Positions 8,670 through 17,549 of a stretch of DNA of 64,000 nt are shown here, piece by piece. This DNA is from Mucilaginibacter tolerans (GTDB lineage Bacteria > Bacteroidota > Bacteroidia > Sphingobacteriales > Sphingobacteriaceae), in NCBI RefSeq assembly GCF_030519375.1, contig NZ_JAUMKB010000001.1, forward strand, positions 62,001 through 126,000, written 5' to 3'. The translations under genes were made by a program, and so were the position numbers. Position 1 is the first letter of the stretch, and each line of letters opens with the position of its first letter. Below the pieces are notes generated by a model, which saw only the letters and a list, made by a program, of their open reading frames with translations, made no database searches and was not told where the DNA came from.

Positions 8670-9242
8670 ATGATCGATATCGATATTCAACAGGAGCTGC
8701 AATATGAATTGATAGATGATGAGAAACTCGTGTGGACAGGCAGGCCTGGTACAGGCATAATATTCAGGAAAATAGACATATTTCTAATCCCATTCAGCCT
8801 TATATGGTTTGGCATGATAATATTTGTAATATTTGGTGTAAGCACTTCACCTTCAGAAAATTCAAACACACCCTGGCCGGTTTTCCTGTTTTTGATCCCA
8901 TTTTTATCTGCAGGATGTTACGTCACTTTCGGAAGGTTTTTTATAGACAAACGCCGCAGGGCAAATACCGTATATGGCATAACCAACGATAGGATCATCA
9001 TTAGGTCGGGAGTGTTTTCCCAAAAGGTGAATTCGTTCAATATCAAAACACTTTCAAATTTGTCGATAGATGAAAAATCCGACGGAACGGGAAACATCGT
9101 ATTCAGCCAGAATAATTTCATGTTTGGAATGATGAGTGGTATGATGGTGCAGGGGATGGGTACCAAATTCGTTCCAAGTTTCGAAAGTATTGCAGATGTA
9201 AGAAGCGTTTACAACATCATACTCAAGTTACAAAGATCTTAA
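8670..9242 (+). CDS. membrane protein with bacterial PH-like domain, copy 1
   Basis: A 190-residue protein: short cytosolic lead (ELIDDEKLVWTGRP), two TM helices (about 33-52 and 68-88), then a beta-rich domain (NTVYGITNDRIIIRSGVFS) characteristic of bacterial PH domains, with a Met-rich loop (MFGMMSGMMVQGM). It is paralogous to the next gene. Function unknown; bPH domains usually mediate envelope-associated interactions. Confidence 0.75.
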   Translation: MIDIDIQQELQYELIDDEKLVWTGRPGTGIIFRKIDIFLIPFSLIWFGMIIFVIFGVSTSPSENSNTPWPVFLFLIPFLSAGCYVTFGRFFIDKRRRANTVYGITNDRIIIRSGVFSQKVNSFNIKTLSNLSIDEKSDGTGNIVFSQNNFMFGMMSGMMVQGMGTKFVPSFESIADVRSVYNIILKLQRS

Positions 9243-9317
9243 TACATGTGAGCAGTGAGCTCTTAAAATTACCCCGTCGTTTTAGACATAGGCAAAACTG
9301 GCAATGCATAAATAGAA

Positions 9318-9893
9318 ATGATTGATCAATCTATTGAAAAAGATTTTGAAGATGAATTGATTGCTGGCGAAAAGCTGCTTTGGGCTGATAAACCGCGTGG
9401 CGGGGTACTGTTTAAAAAGGCAGATTGGTTTCAAATTCCGCTAACCTTGATCTTTACCGGCGTTTCAATCGCAATTTTTACAGCAGTTCATAGAACTGAT
9501 AAAAATTCGGGTTTCCAGTGGTATATTCTATTCTTTGTAATAGCCGGATTTTACGAACTCGTTGGTCGCTTTTTTTATGATAGCTGGCGCAAGGCAAATA
9601 TTTCGTATGCCATTACAGGTTTGCGGGTTATTATAAGGCATGGCCTTTTCTCAAAAACTTACAAGTCCATTTATATAAGCGATATAAATGAGCTGAATAC
9701 AAAACCTAAGCCTGATGGTAGCGGAACAATCATTTTTGGACCCGATATAGTTGTATATTGGATCAGAAGGATGCCAAGAACAGATTTCCCGCCTAAATTT
9801 GAACTTATTACAAATATGCAGGAGGTTTATAACTTATTGCTAACACTGAAAGAAGAATCAACCAATGGACAACCCAGGCCTCACCTATCCTAA
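9318..9893 (+). CDS. membrane protein with bacterial PH-like domain, copy 2
   Basis: A 191-residue paralogue of the preceding gene with the same order: ELIAGEKLLWADKP lead, two TMs, then ISYAITGLRVIIRHGLFS. Its 3' end overlaps the CPBP protease gene by 29 nt, implying translational coupling. The Met-rich loop of copy 1 is absent. Confidence 0.75.
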   Translation: MIDQSIEKDFEDELIAGEKLLWADKPRGGVLFKKADWFQIPLTLIFTGVSIAIFTAVHRTDKNSGFQWYILFFVIAGFYELVGRFFYDSWRKANISYAITGLRVIIRHGLFSKTYKSIYISDINELNTKPKPDGSGTIIFGPDIVVYWIRRMPRTDFPPKFELITNMQEVYNLLLTLKEESTNGQPRPHLS

Positions 9894-10554
9894 CAAGCCT
9901 ACCAATATTATTCTTTTTGCCGGCGTCGCACTCACTTTAGTGTTGCTCATTTTCTTCGACATTTCGCTAAGCCATCTTCAAATGGACTATTACGATAAGC
10001 TGTTCTACTCGCGCTTTGTTTACTGGGGCATAGCGGTTATACTGCTGTTTTATAGCTTGAAGGTTGAGCGGCAGCCCTTGCTTTGGAAAGAGGAGAACAA
10101 TACCATAGGTTTTATTCTGCTTTCGGTGCTGGTGTTGTATGTGTTAACCATCACCGCATCCATTGTCTCTGCTATACCGGCACTTTTTGGTGAGCGCGAA
10201 AACAACACCATGATGAAAAAGGTGATTGAAATCATCAACGGTCACCAGGCGATGATATTTTTTATAGCCCTCACCGCCGGCGCAACCGAGGAGGTCATTT
10301 TCAGGGGATATGTGCTAACCCGCTTGTCGCAATTGTTAAAGAATAATGCCGCAGCTATTATTGTCTCATCGTTGTTGTTTGCAGCGCTGCATTATAAATA
10401 TGGCAGCCTGCGCGAGCTGATATTTACTTTTCTTATTGGCGTTTTATTCAGCATTTATTACATCAGGTACCATAACATAAAGGCCATCATCGTGACGCAT
10501 TTTCTGATTGATTATATCAACATGAATATTGCTACGCATTTGAAATTGAAATAG
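9865..10554 (+). CDS. CPBP family intramembrane metalloprotease
   Basis: A 229-residue protein with about six TMs. CPBP/Abi motifs: EE-x3-R (Glu142, Glu143, Arg147 in TEEVIFRG), His176 in ALHYKYG, and His212 in THFLIDYIN. These residues form the metalloprotease site in Rce1-like enzymes. It starts inside the 3' end of the second bPH gene, linking the two. Substrate unknown. Confidence 0.85.
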   Translation: MDNPGLTYPNKPTNIILFAGVALTLVLLIFFDISLSHLQMDYYDKLFYSRFVYWGIAVILLFYSLKVERQPLLWKEENNTIGFILLSVLVLYVLTITASIVSAIPALFGERENNTMMKKVIEIINGHQAMIFFIALTAGATEEVIFRGYVLTRLSQLLKNNAAAIIVSSLLFAALHYKYGSLRELIFTFLIGVLFSIYYIRYHNIKAIIVTHFLIDYINMNIATHLKLK

Positions 10555-10584
10555 AATCTAGACCACGTTAAAATTGGAAAAGCA

Positions 10585-11061
10585 ATGACTCAAATTTGGT
10601 TAATTATTAGAAAATTGAAGTGGTTAGAAAAGGTATTCTTAAGTATAGTATTTATTTCTATCGTTTTTAGATATTCTTTTGGAACTATAAATATAATTGT
10701 GATTGGTCTGCTCCTCTCAATCCTTTATTTCCCTTTTGGATTTCTTTATATAGGCAAACCTTCAAGCAACCACAGCTATATCACATCTATTATTTTAGGA
10801 CTATTTTATGCCCTTGGAGTTACATCGTTAATTTATGGGGCGTTTGTTGTAGAAGGTTACGAAGTCCCATTAATTATGACAGGTTTCTTCTTTTTAATTA
10901 TCCTTATTTACCTCACTTTCAAATTGAAATCAAACGCATATACAAATGATTACATTTACGCTCAATTTTTCAGGCTATCATACTTAATAGCCACTAACCT
11001 TTTTGTTCTTTTAACAAATTTGCTTCATACCAAATATCCTCCATTTATGATCCAATTTTAA
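10585..11061 (+). CDS. hypothetical membrane protein
   Basis: A 158-residue protein with about five hydrophobic segments and no recognisable family. Its DNA is visibly more AT-rich than the neighbours (runs such as TTAATTATTAG and TTTAATTATCC), which may indicate later acquisition. It lies 30 nt after the CPBP gene and may be co-transcribed. Confidence 0.6.
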   Translation: MTQIWLIIRKLKWLEKVFLSIVFISIVFRYSFGTINIIVIGLLLSILYFPFGFLYIGKPSSNHSYITSIILGLFYALGVTSLIYGAFVVEGYEVPLIMTGFFFLIILIYLTFKLKSNAYTNDYIYAQFFRLSYLIATNLFVLLTNLLHTKYPPFMIQF

Positions 11062-11122
11062 CTGTGCCCCATCCTGGTTTTAAGTCTCCACAAGTGAGCA
11101 GTTCAGTGGCGATGAGTCTACT

Positions 11123-11686
11123 CTACCCATGGTTCATTTTACCAACCATCAGTTCCTGCAGAAACACAATCACCAGCATAGCTACCAGCGACGCTGCCCA
11201 CCCAAAAAGAACCAGCGTTCCTAAACGGGAAATATGCTCCTCCGTATTTTGTAATGAACGGCCTGCAACAACTACATAGCCTTTATTGGTTGTCATCATT
11301 ACCGTAGCCTGCCTTATGCCTGCACGCGGTTGCCAGGTTACCGAGTTTACGCCGTTACTACGGACTTCATTCAGCGCGCCTGCGGGTGGTTTGGGTATTT
11401 GCCCGTCGAGTGTAATACTATTGCCAACCGCATTACCATTGACATCGTAAATAAGCACATATGGCGACAATGTAGATGCCAGATCCAACCGCTGTGTCCC
11501 GGTAAGCAATTTCGGATCGGTGCCCCGGTTAATAGCATTTACAGCATCCTGTGCCAGCTGATATTGCGGATCATTGGCCGACTGCCTGAAATTTTGCTGC
11601 GCAACAGCATACACCAGCAAACAAAGCAGACTAACTACTGTGGCATATCCCAGCCAGTTTTTCGATATAATCAGATACCTGTTCAT
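11123..11686 (-). CDS. two-TM sensor-like membrane protein without output domain
   Basis: A 187-residue protein. TM1 lies at about 12-29 and TM2 at about 155-178. Between them is an extracytoplasmic domain with PAS/Cache-like strands (SPYVLIYDVNGNAVGNS, ATVMMTTNKGYVVVAGRSL). The layout is that of a histidine-kinase input module, but only about 10 residues follow TM2. Function unknown. Confidence 0.65.
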   Translation of the reverse strand: MNRYLIISKNWLGYATVVSLLCLLVYAVAQQNFRQSANDPQYQLAQDAVNAINRGTDPKLLTGTQRLDLASTLSPYVLIYDVNGNAVGNSITLDGQIPKPPAGALNEVRSNGVNSVTWQPRAGIRQATVMMTTNKGYVVVAGRSLQNTEEHISRLGTLVLFGWAASLVAMLVIVFLQELMVGKMNHG

Positions 11687-11828
11687 GATAATTATGAATT
11701 AGTGAATGACCGAATTAGTAAATTAACTAATAAAAAGTACTTTGTTATTCAAAGTAAATAATAAAAAGTGACTATTCCAAGAGAACCGCTGAAAATCCTT
11801 CTCCCGAAGAATAGCTATAAAAACAAGA

Positions 11829-11848
11829 AAAGCCTTAAAAAAGGCTTT
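11829..11848 (-). terminator. hairpin downstream of small zinc-site protein gene
   Basis: Perfect 8-bp stem AAAGCCTT with AAGGCTTT and a 4-nt A-rich loop. On the minus strand it is followed by a T-rich run, about 85 nt after the stop at 11933. Confidence 0.5.
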
Positions 11849-11932
11849 CTTCTAAAAAACTACTTGGAAATGATACCTGCTTTGTGCCCAATTTCACGCC
11901 ACAGGATTTTGCTGTTATGTTTGGTAAGATAA

Positions 11933-12118
11933 TTAAGCTGCTTCAGTTAGTTGCGAATTACTGTAGTTGTAATTCGGAATGGTTTTACCGCACTTACTGC
12001 AGGTGCATTTGGTGCCTTGATCATGCCAATCATGTGCACACGGTGTTTTAGCATTCAGCTTAGCAGTTACTAATCCTATTACTGCTACTAAGACGATAAA
12101 AGAAAGTATGTAAATCAT
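11933..12118 (-). CDS. small membrane protein with Cys-rich tail
   Basis: A 61-residue protein: N-terminal TM (1-19), then a Cys/His cluster with Cys27, His29, His32, Cys38, Cys40 and Cys43. The spacing suggests a small zinc site on the side opposite the N-terminus. I recognise no named family. Short proteins of this layout are common in Bacteroidota genomes. Confidence 0.6.
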   Translation of the reverse strand: MIYILSFIVLVAVIGLVTAKLNAKTPCAHDWHDQGTKCTCSKCGKTIPNYNYSNSQLTEAA

Positions 12119-12542
12119 GGTATTAGTTGTTTTTATGTTTTTCGCTGTAGTATAGGCAAAAGTCAGACCAACCGGTTTTGAACTTAAAATGTCGTTTTCG
12201 AGTGTATAGAATTGTGGAAAGTGAATATTTTATTCCCCATTTGATACACTTTCGCCCCAATTTGTGTATCCTCAAATCGGACTAAAACAGGCTTTACATA
12301 GGTATGGGGGAATAAAAACCGATTGGGAATAGTAACACTGTGGTTTAAATTCGGGGCAGCCGCTGCCGGCAGCTATAACAAGAACGCGCTGTAGCTTACA
12401 GCTCAGCGGGAACAGCGTTAAAAGTATGTTATTTTACAATAAAGCTTTTGGTGCGTACAATTTCAAAGTACCCATTTGTACTCGTTTACCTACAATGTGT
12501 CCTCATAATCACTTTTATTGCCGATTTGCTATTTTTACCATT
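12119..12542. other. intergenic region without recognisable gene
   Basis: About 420 bp upstream of the acetyltransferase. Weakly open frames exist but show no start, no family and no coding-like composition. No strong hairpin noted. Confidence 0.45.
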
Positions 12543-13058
12543 ATGATCATCCGCCTTGCAAAGTTGAGCGACATTCCCGGCATTATGCAGCTGATAGCCG
12601 AAGTGGTACCGGTGATGAATGCCGCCGGCAATTTTCAATGGGATAGCACCTACCCTAACGCCGCCGCGTTTGAAAATGACATCGAACTAAAACAACTTTG
12701 GGTTGCTGATGCAGATGACGACATCGCCGGAGTGGCGGCCATTACAACAGACCAGGAACCCGAGTATGCCCAGGTAGGCTGGGATTTGAACGAGACTGCT
12801 ATCGTAACACACCGGCTGGCCGTAAGTCCCCGCTATCAGGGGCAGGGCATTGCGGCTAAACTGTTGCAACAAGCCGAAGATGAAGCCATAAGGCGCAACA
12901 TAAAAACCCTCCGCATCGATATTAATGTTAATAATAAGGCTACCCAGCAGCTGTTTCCAAAACTGGGCTATAAATATGCCGGTGAGATCGGCCTGGGCTT
13001 CCGCCCTAACTTGCGGTTCTATTGTTATGAAAAAAGACTGGACCAAATGGCCGATTAA
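12543..13058 (+). CDS. GNAT family N-acetyltransferase
   Basis: A 171-residue acetyltransferase. The acetyl-CoA binding motif A is visible as VSPRYQGQGIAAKLL (R/Q-x-x-G-x-G/A). The N-terminal strand MIIRLAKLSDIPGIMQL is typical. The frame extends upstream to 12426, but the added residues do not resemble the family, so the ATG at 12543 is used. Substrate unknown. Confidence 0.85.
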   Translation: MIIRLAKLSDIPGIMQLIAEVVPVMNAAGNFQWDSTYPNAAAFENDIELKQLWVADADDDIAGVAAITTDQEPEYAQVGWDLNETAIVTHRLAVSPRYQGQGIAAKLLQQAEDEAIRRNIKTLRIDINVNNKATQQLFPKLGYKYAGEIGLGFRPNLRFYCYEKRLDQMAD

Positions 13059-13391
13059 TTATTGGTTACCCGCAACCCTATTTAATAGGTAATTTTTTTG
13101 TTACCATCTATCCAATTGAAGTACAGCCAGATACAATTTTCCGTTCATCGTGACCTGATTTTACGCGTTTTCAGGAAGAATTTACATCTGACTGATAATC
13201 AATCAGAAATATTCGCATTCAGCAAAATATCGCGAAAAGAAATGACCTTCACCAATGAGTTAATCAATGCATACTTTAATTCCTATTGATTAATTATAAT
13301 TGCGCAATAATTAATTTTAGGTATATTTGTATCTCCCCTACGCATTCTTGCTTTTTTAAGTTTTAGTTATGTATATTTATTCCCCCTGACT
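13059..13391. other. AT-rich intergenic region
   Basis: About 330 bp. A 63-codon frame at 13098 begins with TTG and shows no family; I do not consider it a gene. Confidence 0.45.
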
Positions 13392-13556
13392 ATGGCGAAT
13401 AACCTTTATCAATTCATTATCAACTACTTTAGCGTGGGCACCTGGCTGCAAACCCTTGTTTTCTATTTTGTGTTGTTTGCCCTGGTACATATTATCTTCG
13501 TTCAATTGAATCTGTCCCTTATAAAATGGGGAAACCGCAGATCGTCGCTTGATTGA
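13392..13556 (+). CDS. 54-residue single-span membrane protein
   Basis: ATG to TGA encodes a 54-residue peptide: polar start (MANNLYQFIINYFSVG), one strong hydrophobic helix (about residues 19-40) and a basic tail ending RRSSLD. This positive-inside layout supports a real small membrane protein. No family recognised. Confidence 0.5.
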   Translation: MANNLYQFIINYFSVGTWLQTLVFYFVLFALVHIIFVQLNLSLIKWGNRRSSLD

Positions 13557-13793
13557 TCTTCGGCGAACAGTTTCTTAAACCAGGTTTTATAAAACCAAGC
13601 CAACGCGGCCCCTTAAAATAACTAGCATTTCTTTCTCCTTAAAGTGATCCAAAATTCATTGTTGTAACAGTTAATATCTCTCAACAAAAGTGGATAAAAT
13701 GACCTGTTTTGGTAGTTTTTATTAACTTTAAATTAAGGCATTTACAACCTCATCTACTTACCTTTATACCTGTAAACCAAAAACAGATTAATT

Positions 13794-14492
13794 ATGAAAA
13801 ACGTAATTTTAGTGCATGGTTTTTGGGCAGATTCATCATGTTATTCTGCCGTTATCCCGGTTCTACAACGGGCAGGTTACAACGTACTGGCACCTCAAAT
13901 GCCTTTAACATCTATTGCTGATGACGTTGCAGCTGTAAAAAGGACGCTCGACACTATTGAGGGCGATTGCTTACTGGTTGGCCATTCGTATGGCGGTGTG
14001 GTTATCACGCATGCGGGGGTGCATCCTAGTGTAAAAGGGCTGCTTTACCTTGCAGCATTTGCTCCCGACAAGGGAGAAACAATGAACGATTTGCTGGGCA
14101 AAAATCCGCCGACGGCTGCGGCTCCGTTCTTTGAAGTAAAAGAAGGTTATGTTTGGTTAAAACAAGAAGGGGTCCGTACAGCTTTTGCACAGGATCTGCC
14201 GACTGAAAAGGCGGACATTTTGTATGCTGTGCAGAAAATTCCCAACGGGGCTATTTTTGGAACACCGGCCAATGAAGTTGCCTGGAAAGACAAAAAATCA
14301 TGGTTCATTATTTCAAACCAGGATAAAACCATTGATCCTAATCTGCAACGTTTTGAAGCCGAACGTATGCATGCAACTGTGCACGAGCTTGCTGCAAGTC
14401 ATGTTTCCATGATATCGCAGTCTTCGGCAGTGACTAAATTTATTGAAGAAGCCGCCGAACAACTTCTGGAGCGTCACTTTGCTCACGTTTAA
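13794..14492 (+). CDS. alpha/beta hydrolase (EstC-like)
   Basis: A 232-residue alpha/beta hydrolase. The N-terminal strand and oxyanion loop are VILVHGFWADSS, the nucleophile elbow is GHSYGG (Ser65), and the candidate catalytic His is in AASHVSMIS near the C-terminus. No signal peptide. Typical of small esterases of the AB_hydrolase-6 group. Substrate unknown. Confidence 0.85.
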   Translation: MKNVILVHGFWADSSCYSAVIPVLQRAGYNVLAPQMPLTSIADDVAAVKRTLDTIEGDCLLVGHSYGGVVITHAGVHPSVKGLLYLAAFAPDKGETMNDLLGKNPPTAAAPFFEVKEGYVWLKQEGVRTAFAQDLPTEKADILYAVQKIPNGAIFGTPANEVAWKDKKSWFIISNQDKTIDPNLQRFEAERMHATVHELAASHVSMISQSSAVTKFIEEAAEQLLERHFAHV

Positions 14493-14534
14493 AATCACAA
14501 TTATTTCCGCCTTATCAGGGCACTACTAACAACG

Positions 14535-14568
14535 AAAAAGCCCGGCAATATATATACTGCCGAGCTTT
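14535..14568. terminator. bidirectional terminator
   Basis: AAAAGCCCGGCA and TGCCGAGCTTTT form an 11-bp stem with one mismatch around an AT-rich loop. It lies between convergent genes ending at 14492 and 14584, with A-runs on one side and T-runs on the other, so it can serve both. Confidence 0.7.
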
Positions 14569-14583
14569 TGTGTTAAAAGGCGT

Positions 14584-14739
14584 TTACTTCTGTGGTTTTT
14601 TCAGAGTATCTTTCTTAATTGTGTCGCGTTTCATTTTATGTTTCTTGGTGGTGTCCTGCTGCATAGTTGGACTAGCTGACGCGACAAATGTTCCGAAAGT
14701 GAATGCTGATAACAACAGCGCTGCAAATAACTTTTTCAT
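14584..14739 (-). CDS. small exported Lys-rich protein
   Basis: A 51-residue protein: signal peptide MKKLFAALLLSAFTFGTFVASAS, then a mature part of about 28 residues rich in Lys, Asp and Thr (DTTKKHKMKRDTIKKDTLKK). The frame extends upstream, but the signal peptide fixes the start. Short exported KDT-repeat proteins of unknown function recur in Sphingobacteriaceae. Confidence 0.6.
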   Translation of the reverse strand: MKKLFAALLLSAFTFGTFVASASPTMQQDTTKKHKMKRDTIKKDTLKKPQK

Positions 14740-14999
14740 AGTTTTTAAATTGAATTTCTGGTTAATCAATAAGACAATTACATAAAAGCAACGCTCTTTT
14801 GATAACATTGTTTAAATTAATTTTATTTATTTTAATGAAACATTTGTTCCAACATCAATAATTCCAGTTAAAAACACCAACTTCCATAGCTGCGTTATCG
14901 GCAACACACCGGAAAAAATCAGCGGCACTTGTTGTTTATTTGACCCCGGCTAACTATGCAGGAAAATATTGTTAGCCTGAGTGTGCTGACTAAAAAGCA

Positions 15000-16421
15000 T
15001 TACTTTATTACTACAACTACAGCGCTTGCAGCCGGAACCTTTATAACAAAATTACTCTTACCTATTTGGACATCTCCCTGACTCACCGGCGAAAAACTGC
15101 CATCGCTTTGAACTGCCGCACCTGCAAAAGTGATACCGGTTGTTGAATTAACTGCCGGGGCTTTGAGTTGCATTACATTAATGCTGTTAACTGTCCGGCC
15201 AGCATTCACAGTAAGCGAAATGTCCTTTTTTTGCTCTTTGTTAATAATAGTCATCGTATAGCCGTCAGTCGTGCTGCAAGCATAGGCATTGTAGTTTGAA
15301 ATGCTGTTCTTAATATTAACAGGAATAATCACCCCTCCGGCAGCGCCGTATTTAAAGGCTAGCATCGCATAATATACAGCCTTCGCAGTGCATTGCCCGT
15401 CGGGGCCGACGGCTATTGGCGAATAAACCAATTCGCCACCATGAAAATTGACGCCCTGCCCACTATTGGCTGCAATTGACCACATCAGATCAAGCGCCCA
15501 TAGCGTTCCGGCAAAAGCATCACTTACCCCCGGTTTACCACCACCCCAAATACTATTGGTCTCGGTAATGCGATACCCCAGCCCTGCCCGCTTTGAAGCA
15601 TCATCCAAACCCTGGAGATAAGGAATCAGCGTAATATCCTGTGAAAGTATGGTTTGACAATCAATGGAAGACGATGTAGCCGGTCCGTCATTATAATAGT
15701 GCGCGTCGAGCAGGTTAATGTTTTTAGAGTTGTTTTGTGCAAATGTTTCTGCCCACCCCAGATGGTCACTTACATCGGGCCCGGCAAATTGAGCTTGAGG
15801 CATTTGTGCTTTTATAGCTGCGAAATTGGTGTTCCACTCAGCCTGATAATCCTGAATAGAATAACTTACGGGTCTGTACCCTAATCTGAAATAATCGGGT
15901 TCGTTGCCTATCTGCAATGCATCAAGGTTGCCCCCAAGTTGCTGGTACAGATATTTTGCTTCGTCTATGGAAGCGTTAATATTATTATGACCGAGATTAA
16001 GCCCGAAAATAACCTGCCAGTTAGTTTTGCGTGCAAACTCCGCCAACTTGTCAATATTCGCCGGAGTGAGTATATCAAAATGAGTATTGGGATTAAATCC
16101 GTTGCCTACCCAATCGGTTTCATCGCTGCTGTTACCACCCATACGTATAACTCCAGTTCCAAGATTTTTGATCAACTGTACCATTACCGTATTATTAGGG
16201 TCCAGGTATTCCGGATTGCGGGATAAAATCCAGTTCTCAAAACTCAGTCCTTCAAAATTTTTCGGGATTGCATTTGCCGGATGATTGATATCGAGCGTTA
16301 ATGTCCCATCCATATTACTATTGGGCGGTGGTGTTGGATGATTAGGGCCAGACTGATCATTTTTCTTATTGCAGGCGCAGAGAATTAAAAGGCAAAGCAT
16401 TACAAAGTAGTTTTTTTTCAT
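15000..16421 (-). CDS. GH79-like glycoside hydrolase lipoprotein
   Basis: A 473-residue protein with a lipoprotein signal ending LCAC (Cys17) and a Pro-rich linker. A (beta/alpha)8 domain follows, whose opening FEGLSFENW and RMGGNSSD resemble family 79 beta-glucuronidase/heparanase-type enzymes. The candidate acid/base is Glu174 (IGNEPDYF) and the candidate nucleophile Glu287 (RITETNS). A C-terminal beta domain (about 375-473) matches the GH79 accessory domain. Probably anchored in the outer membrane or periplasm. Exact substrate not predictable; a GH30 or GH39 relative is a less likely reading. Confidence 0.75.
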   Translation of the reverse strand: MKKNYFVMLCLLILCACNKKNDQSGPNHPTPPPNSNMDGTLTLDINHPANAIPKNFEGLSFENWILSRNPEYLDPNNTVMVQLIKNLGTGVIRMGGNSSDETDWVGNGFNPNTHFDILTPANIDKLAEFARKTNWQVIFGLNLGHNNINASIDEAKYLYQQLGGNLDALQIGNEPDYFRLGYRPVSYSIQDYQAEWNTNFAAIKAQMPQAQFAGPDVSDHLGWAETFAQNNSKNINLLDAHYYNDGPATSSSIDCQTILSQDITLIPYLQGLDDASKRAGLGYRITETNSIWGGGKPGVSDAFAGTLWALDLMWSIAANSGQGVNFHGGELVYSPIAVGPDGQCTAKAVYYAMLAFKYGAAGGVIIPVNIKNSISNYNAYACSTTDGYTMTIINKEQKKDISLTVNAGRTVNSINVMQLKAPAVNSTTGITFAGAAVQSDGSFSPVSQGDVQIGKSNFVIKVPAASAVVVVIK

Positions 16422-16673
16422 GTGACAGGTTCAAGTAAAGACAAATCAATGACGCGGTTTAAATTAAGTTTTTAGTTCATTACGTGGACTGAGTCATATT
16501 TGAAACAGTTCATTGTTCTTTTATTTTTTAAGAAAGTGGGCTCAAACCAGTCATTGAACAGCCGGCAAATCTTTAGATTTCGTAATCGGCGGTTTGGCAG
16601 TCACCCGATTTATATACTTCCGGCATCTGGCTGCTGAGGTATAACTAATACCTAAAAAATATTTTCAAATAAA
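16422..16673. other. intergenic region upstream of divergent genes
   Basis: Divergent promoter region between the GH79-like gene and the ArsR operon. No coding frame seen. The promoter and operator of the ArsR operon follow immediately. Confidence 0.45.
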
Positions 16674-16705
16674 TTTGCGCAGTTGATCGGCTGCATATAT
16701 ATTTG
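16674..16705 (+). promoter_or_regulatory. Bacteroidota-type promoter of ArsR operon
   Basis: TTTG at 16674-16677 and TATATTTG at 16698-16705 match the -33 TTTG and -7 TAnnTTTG consensus, with 20 nt between them. The -7 element overlaps the inverted repeat at 16701. Confidence 0.55.
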
Positions 16706-16724
16706 CAGTCAATCAACTGCAAAT
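16701..16724 (+). promoter_or_regulatory. likely ArsR operator (9-bp inverted repeat)
   Basis: ATTTGCAGT and ACTGCAAAT form perfect 9-bp arms around a 6-bp centre, 3 nt before the ATG of the regulator and overlapping the -7 element. The position fits autorepression (inference). Confidence 0.6.
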
Positions 16725-16727
16725 AAA

Positions 16728-17033
16728 ATGAGACGAGATGTTTTCCAGGCGATTGCCGATCCTACACGCAGAGCAATTTTAGGCTTGCTGGCACTGGGGG
16801 CGATGACGCCCAATGCCGTGGCAGAGCACTTTGACAGTGCCAGGCAGACGATATCAAAGCACATCCAGATACTAACGGAATGCGAAGTGCTGATACAAAA
16901 AAAGAACGGCAGAGAAATATATTACCACTTTAACCCAGAGAAAATGAAAGAAATTGATATTTGGCTGGAACGCTTCCGCAAGCTGTGGGAGAACCGCTTT
17001 GATCAATTAGATAATCTATTAAAGGACCTATAA
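16728..17033 (+). CDS. ArsR-family winged-helix regulator
   Basis: A 101-residue ArsR/SmtB-fold regulator. The start segment is [20 protein letters not shown], and the recognition helix region is [21 protein letters not shown]. No Cys metal site is seen, so it belongs to the non-metal subgroup that typically precedes AHSA1/SRPBCC genes. ATG at 16728 is chosen because the upstream TTG-initiated frame runs through the operator. It is first in a three-gene operon. Confidence 0.85.
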   Translation: MRRDVFQAIADPTRRAILGLLALGAMTPNAVAEHFDSARQTISKHIQILTECEVLIQKKNGREIYYHFNPEKMKEIDIWLERFRKLWENRFDQLDNLLKDL

Positions 17034-17045
17034 AACCAAACAACT

Positions 17046-17549
17046 ATGACAAACAATTTTGTGTTCGAAAAAGACATTGCCGCAAAAAAAATTCGCGTAG
17101 AACGCGAGTTTAATGCCCCGGTTGAAAAAGTATGGAAAGCCTGGACAGATCCGGACATCCTTGAAAAATGGTGGGGCCCGAAACCCTGGATAGCCAAAAC
17201 CAAATCGATGGATTTTACCGTAGGCGGTGTCTGGCTGTACTATATGGCAGGCCCGGAGGGCCAGAAGTTCTGGAGCCACGTAAAGTTTACCGCTATCGAA
17301 AATGGCAGCCGTTTCGCAGCCGATTCTGCATTCTCTGATGAGAACGGCACTGTTCCGCCGGGTGCAGCAACAGGGCACTGGGACAACAAATTTGTAGCCG
17401 TGGGCAATAAAACCAAAGTGATGGTAGATCTCAGCTTTGACGATGAAGCAGCTATCAAAATGATGGTGGAAATGGGCTTCGAAGGTGGCTTTACTATGGG
17501 TCTTAATCAACTGGAAGAATTACTGAATTCTTATAACGACATCCTATGA
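17046..17549 (+). CDS. SRPBCC/AHSA1 domain protein
   Basis: A 167-residue protein of the START/Bet v1 superfamily. The N-terminus contains the typical REFNAPVEKVWKAWTDP and EKWWGPKPW signatures. These bind hydrophobic ligands in a helix-grip cavity; the ligand is unknown. It begins 12 nt after the ArsR gene and overlaps the next gene by the ATGA tetranucleotide, so the trio is an operon. Confidence 0.85.
   Translation: MTNNFVFEKDIAAKKIRVEREFNAPVEKVWKAWTDPDILEKWWGPKPWIAKTKSMDFTVGGVWLYYMAGPEGQKFWSHVKFTAIENGSRFAADSAFSDENGTVPPGAATGHWDNKFVAVGNKTKVMVDLSFDDEAAIKMMVEMGFEGGFTMGLNQLEELLNSYNDIL

Noticed and set aside
12426..12542. Upstream extension of the GNAT gene
   Set aside because: The extra 39 codons do not resemble acetyltransferases and lie in intergenic-type sequence; the ATG at 12543 starts the fold.
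13098..13289. 63-codon frame in an intergenic region
   Set aside because: TTG start, atypical composition, no family and no regulatory signals around it.
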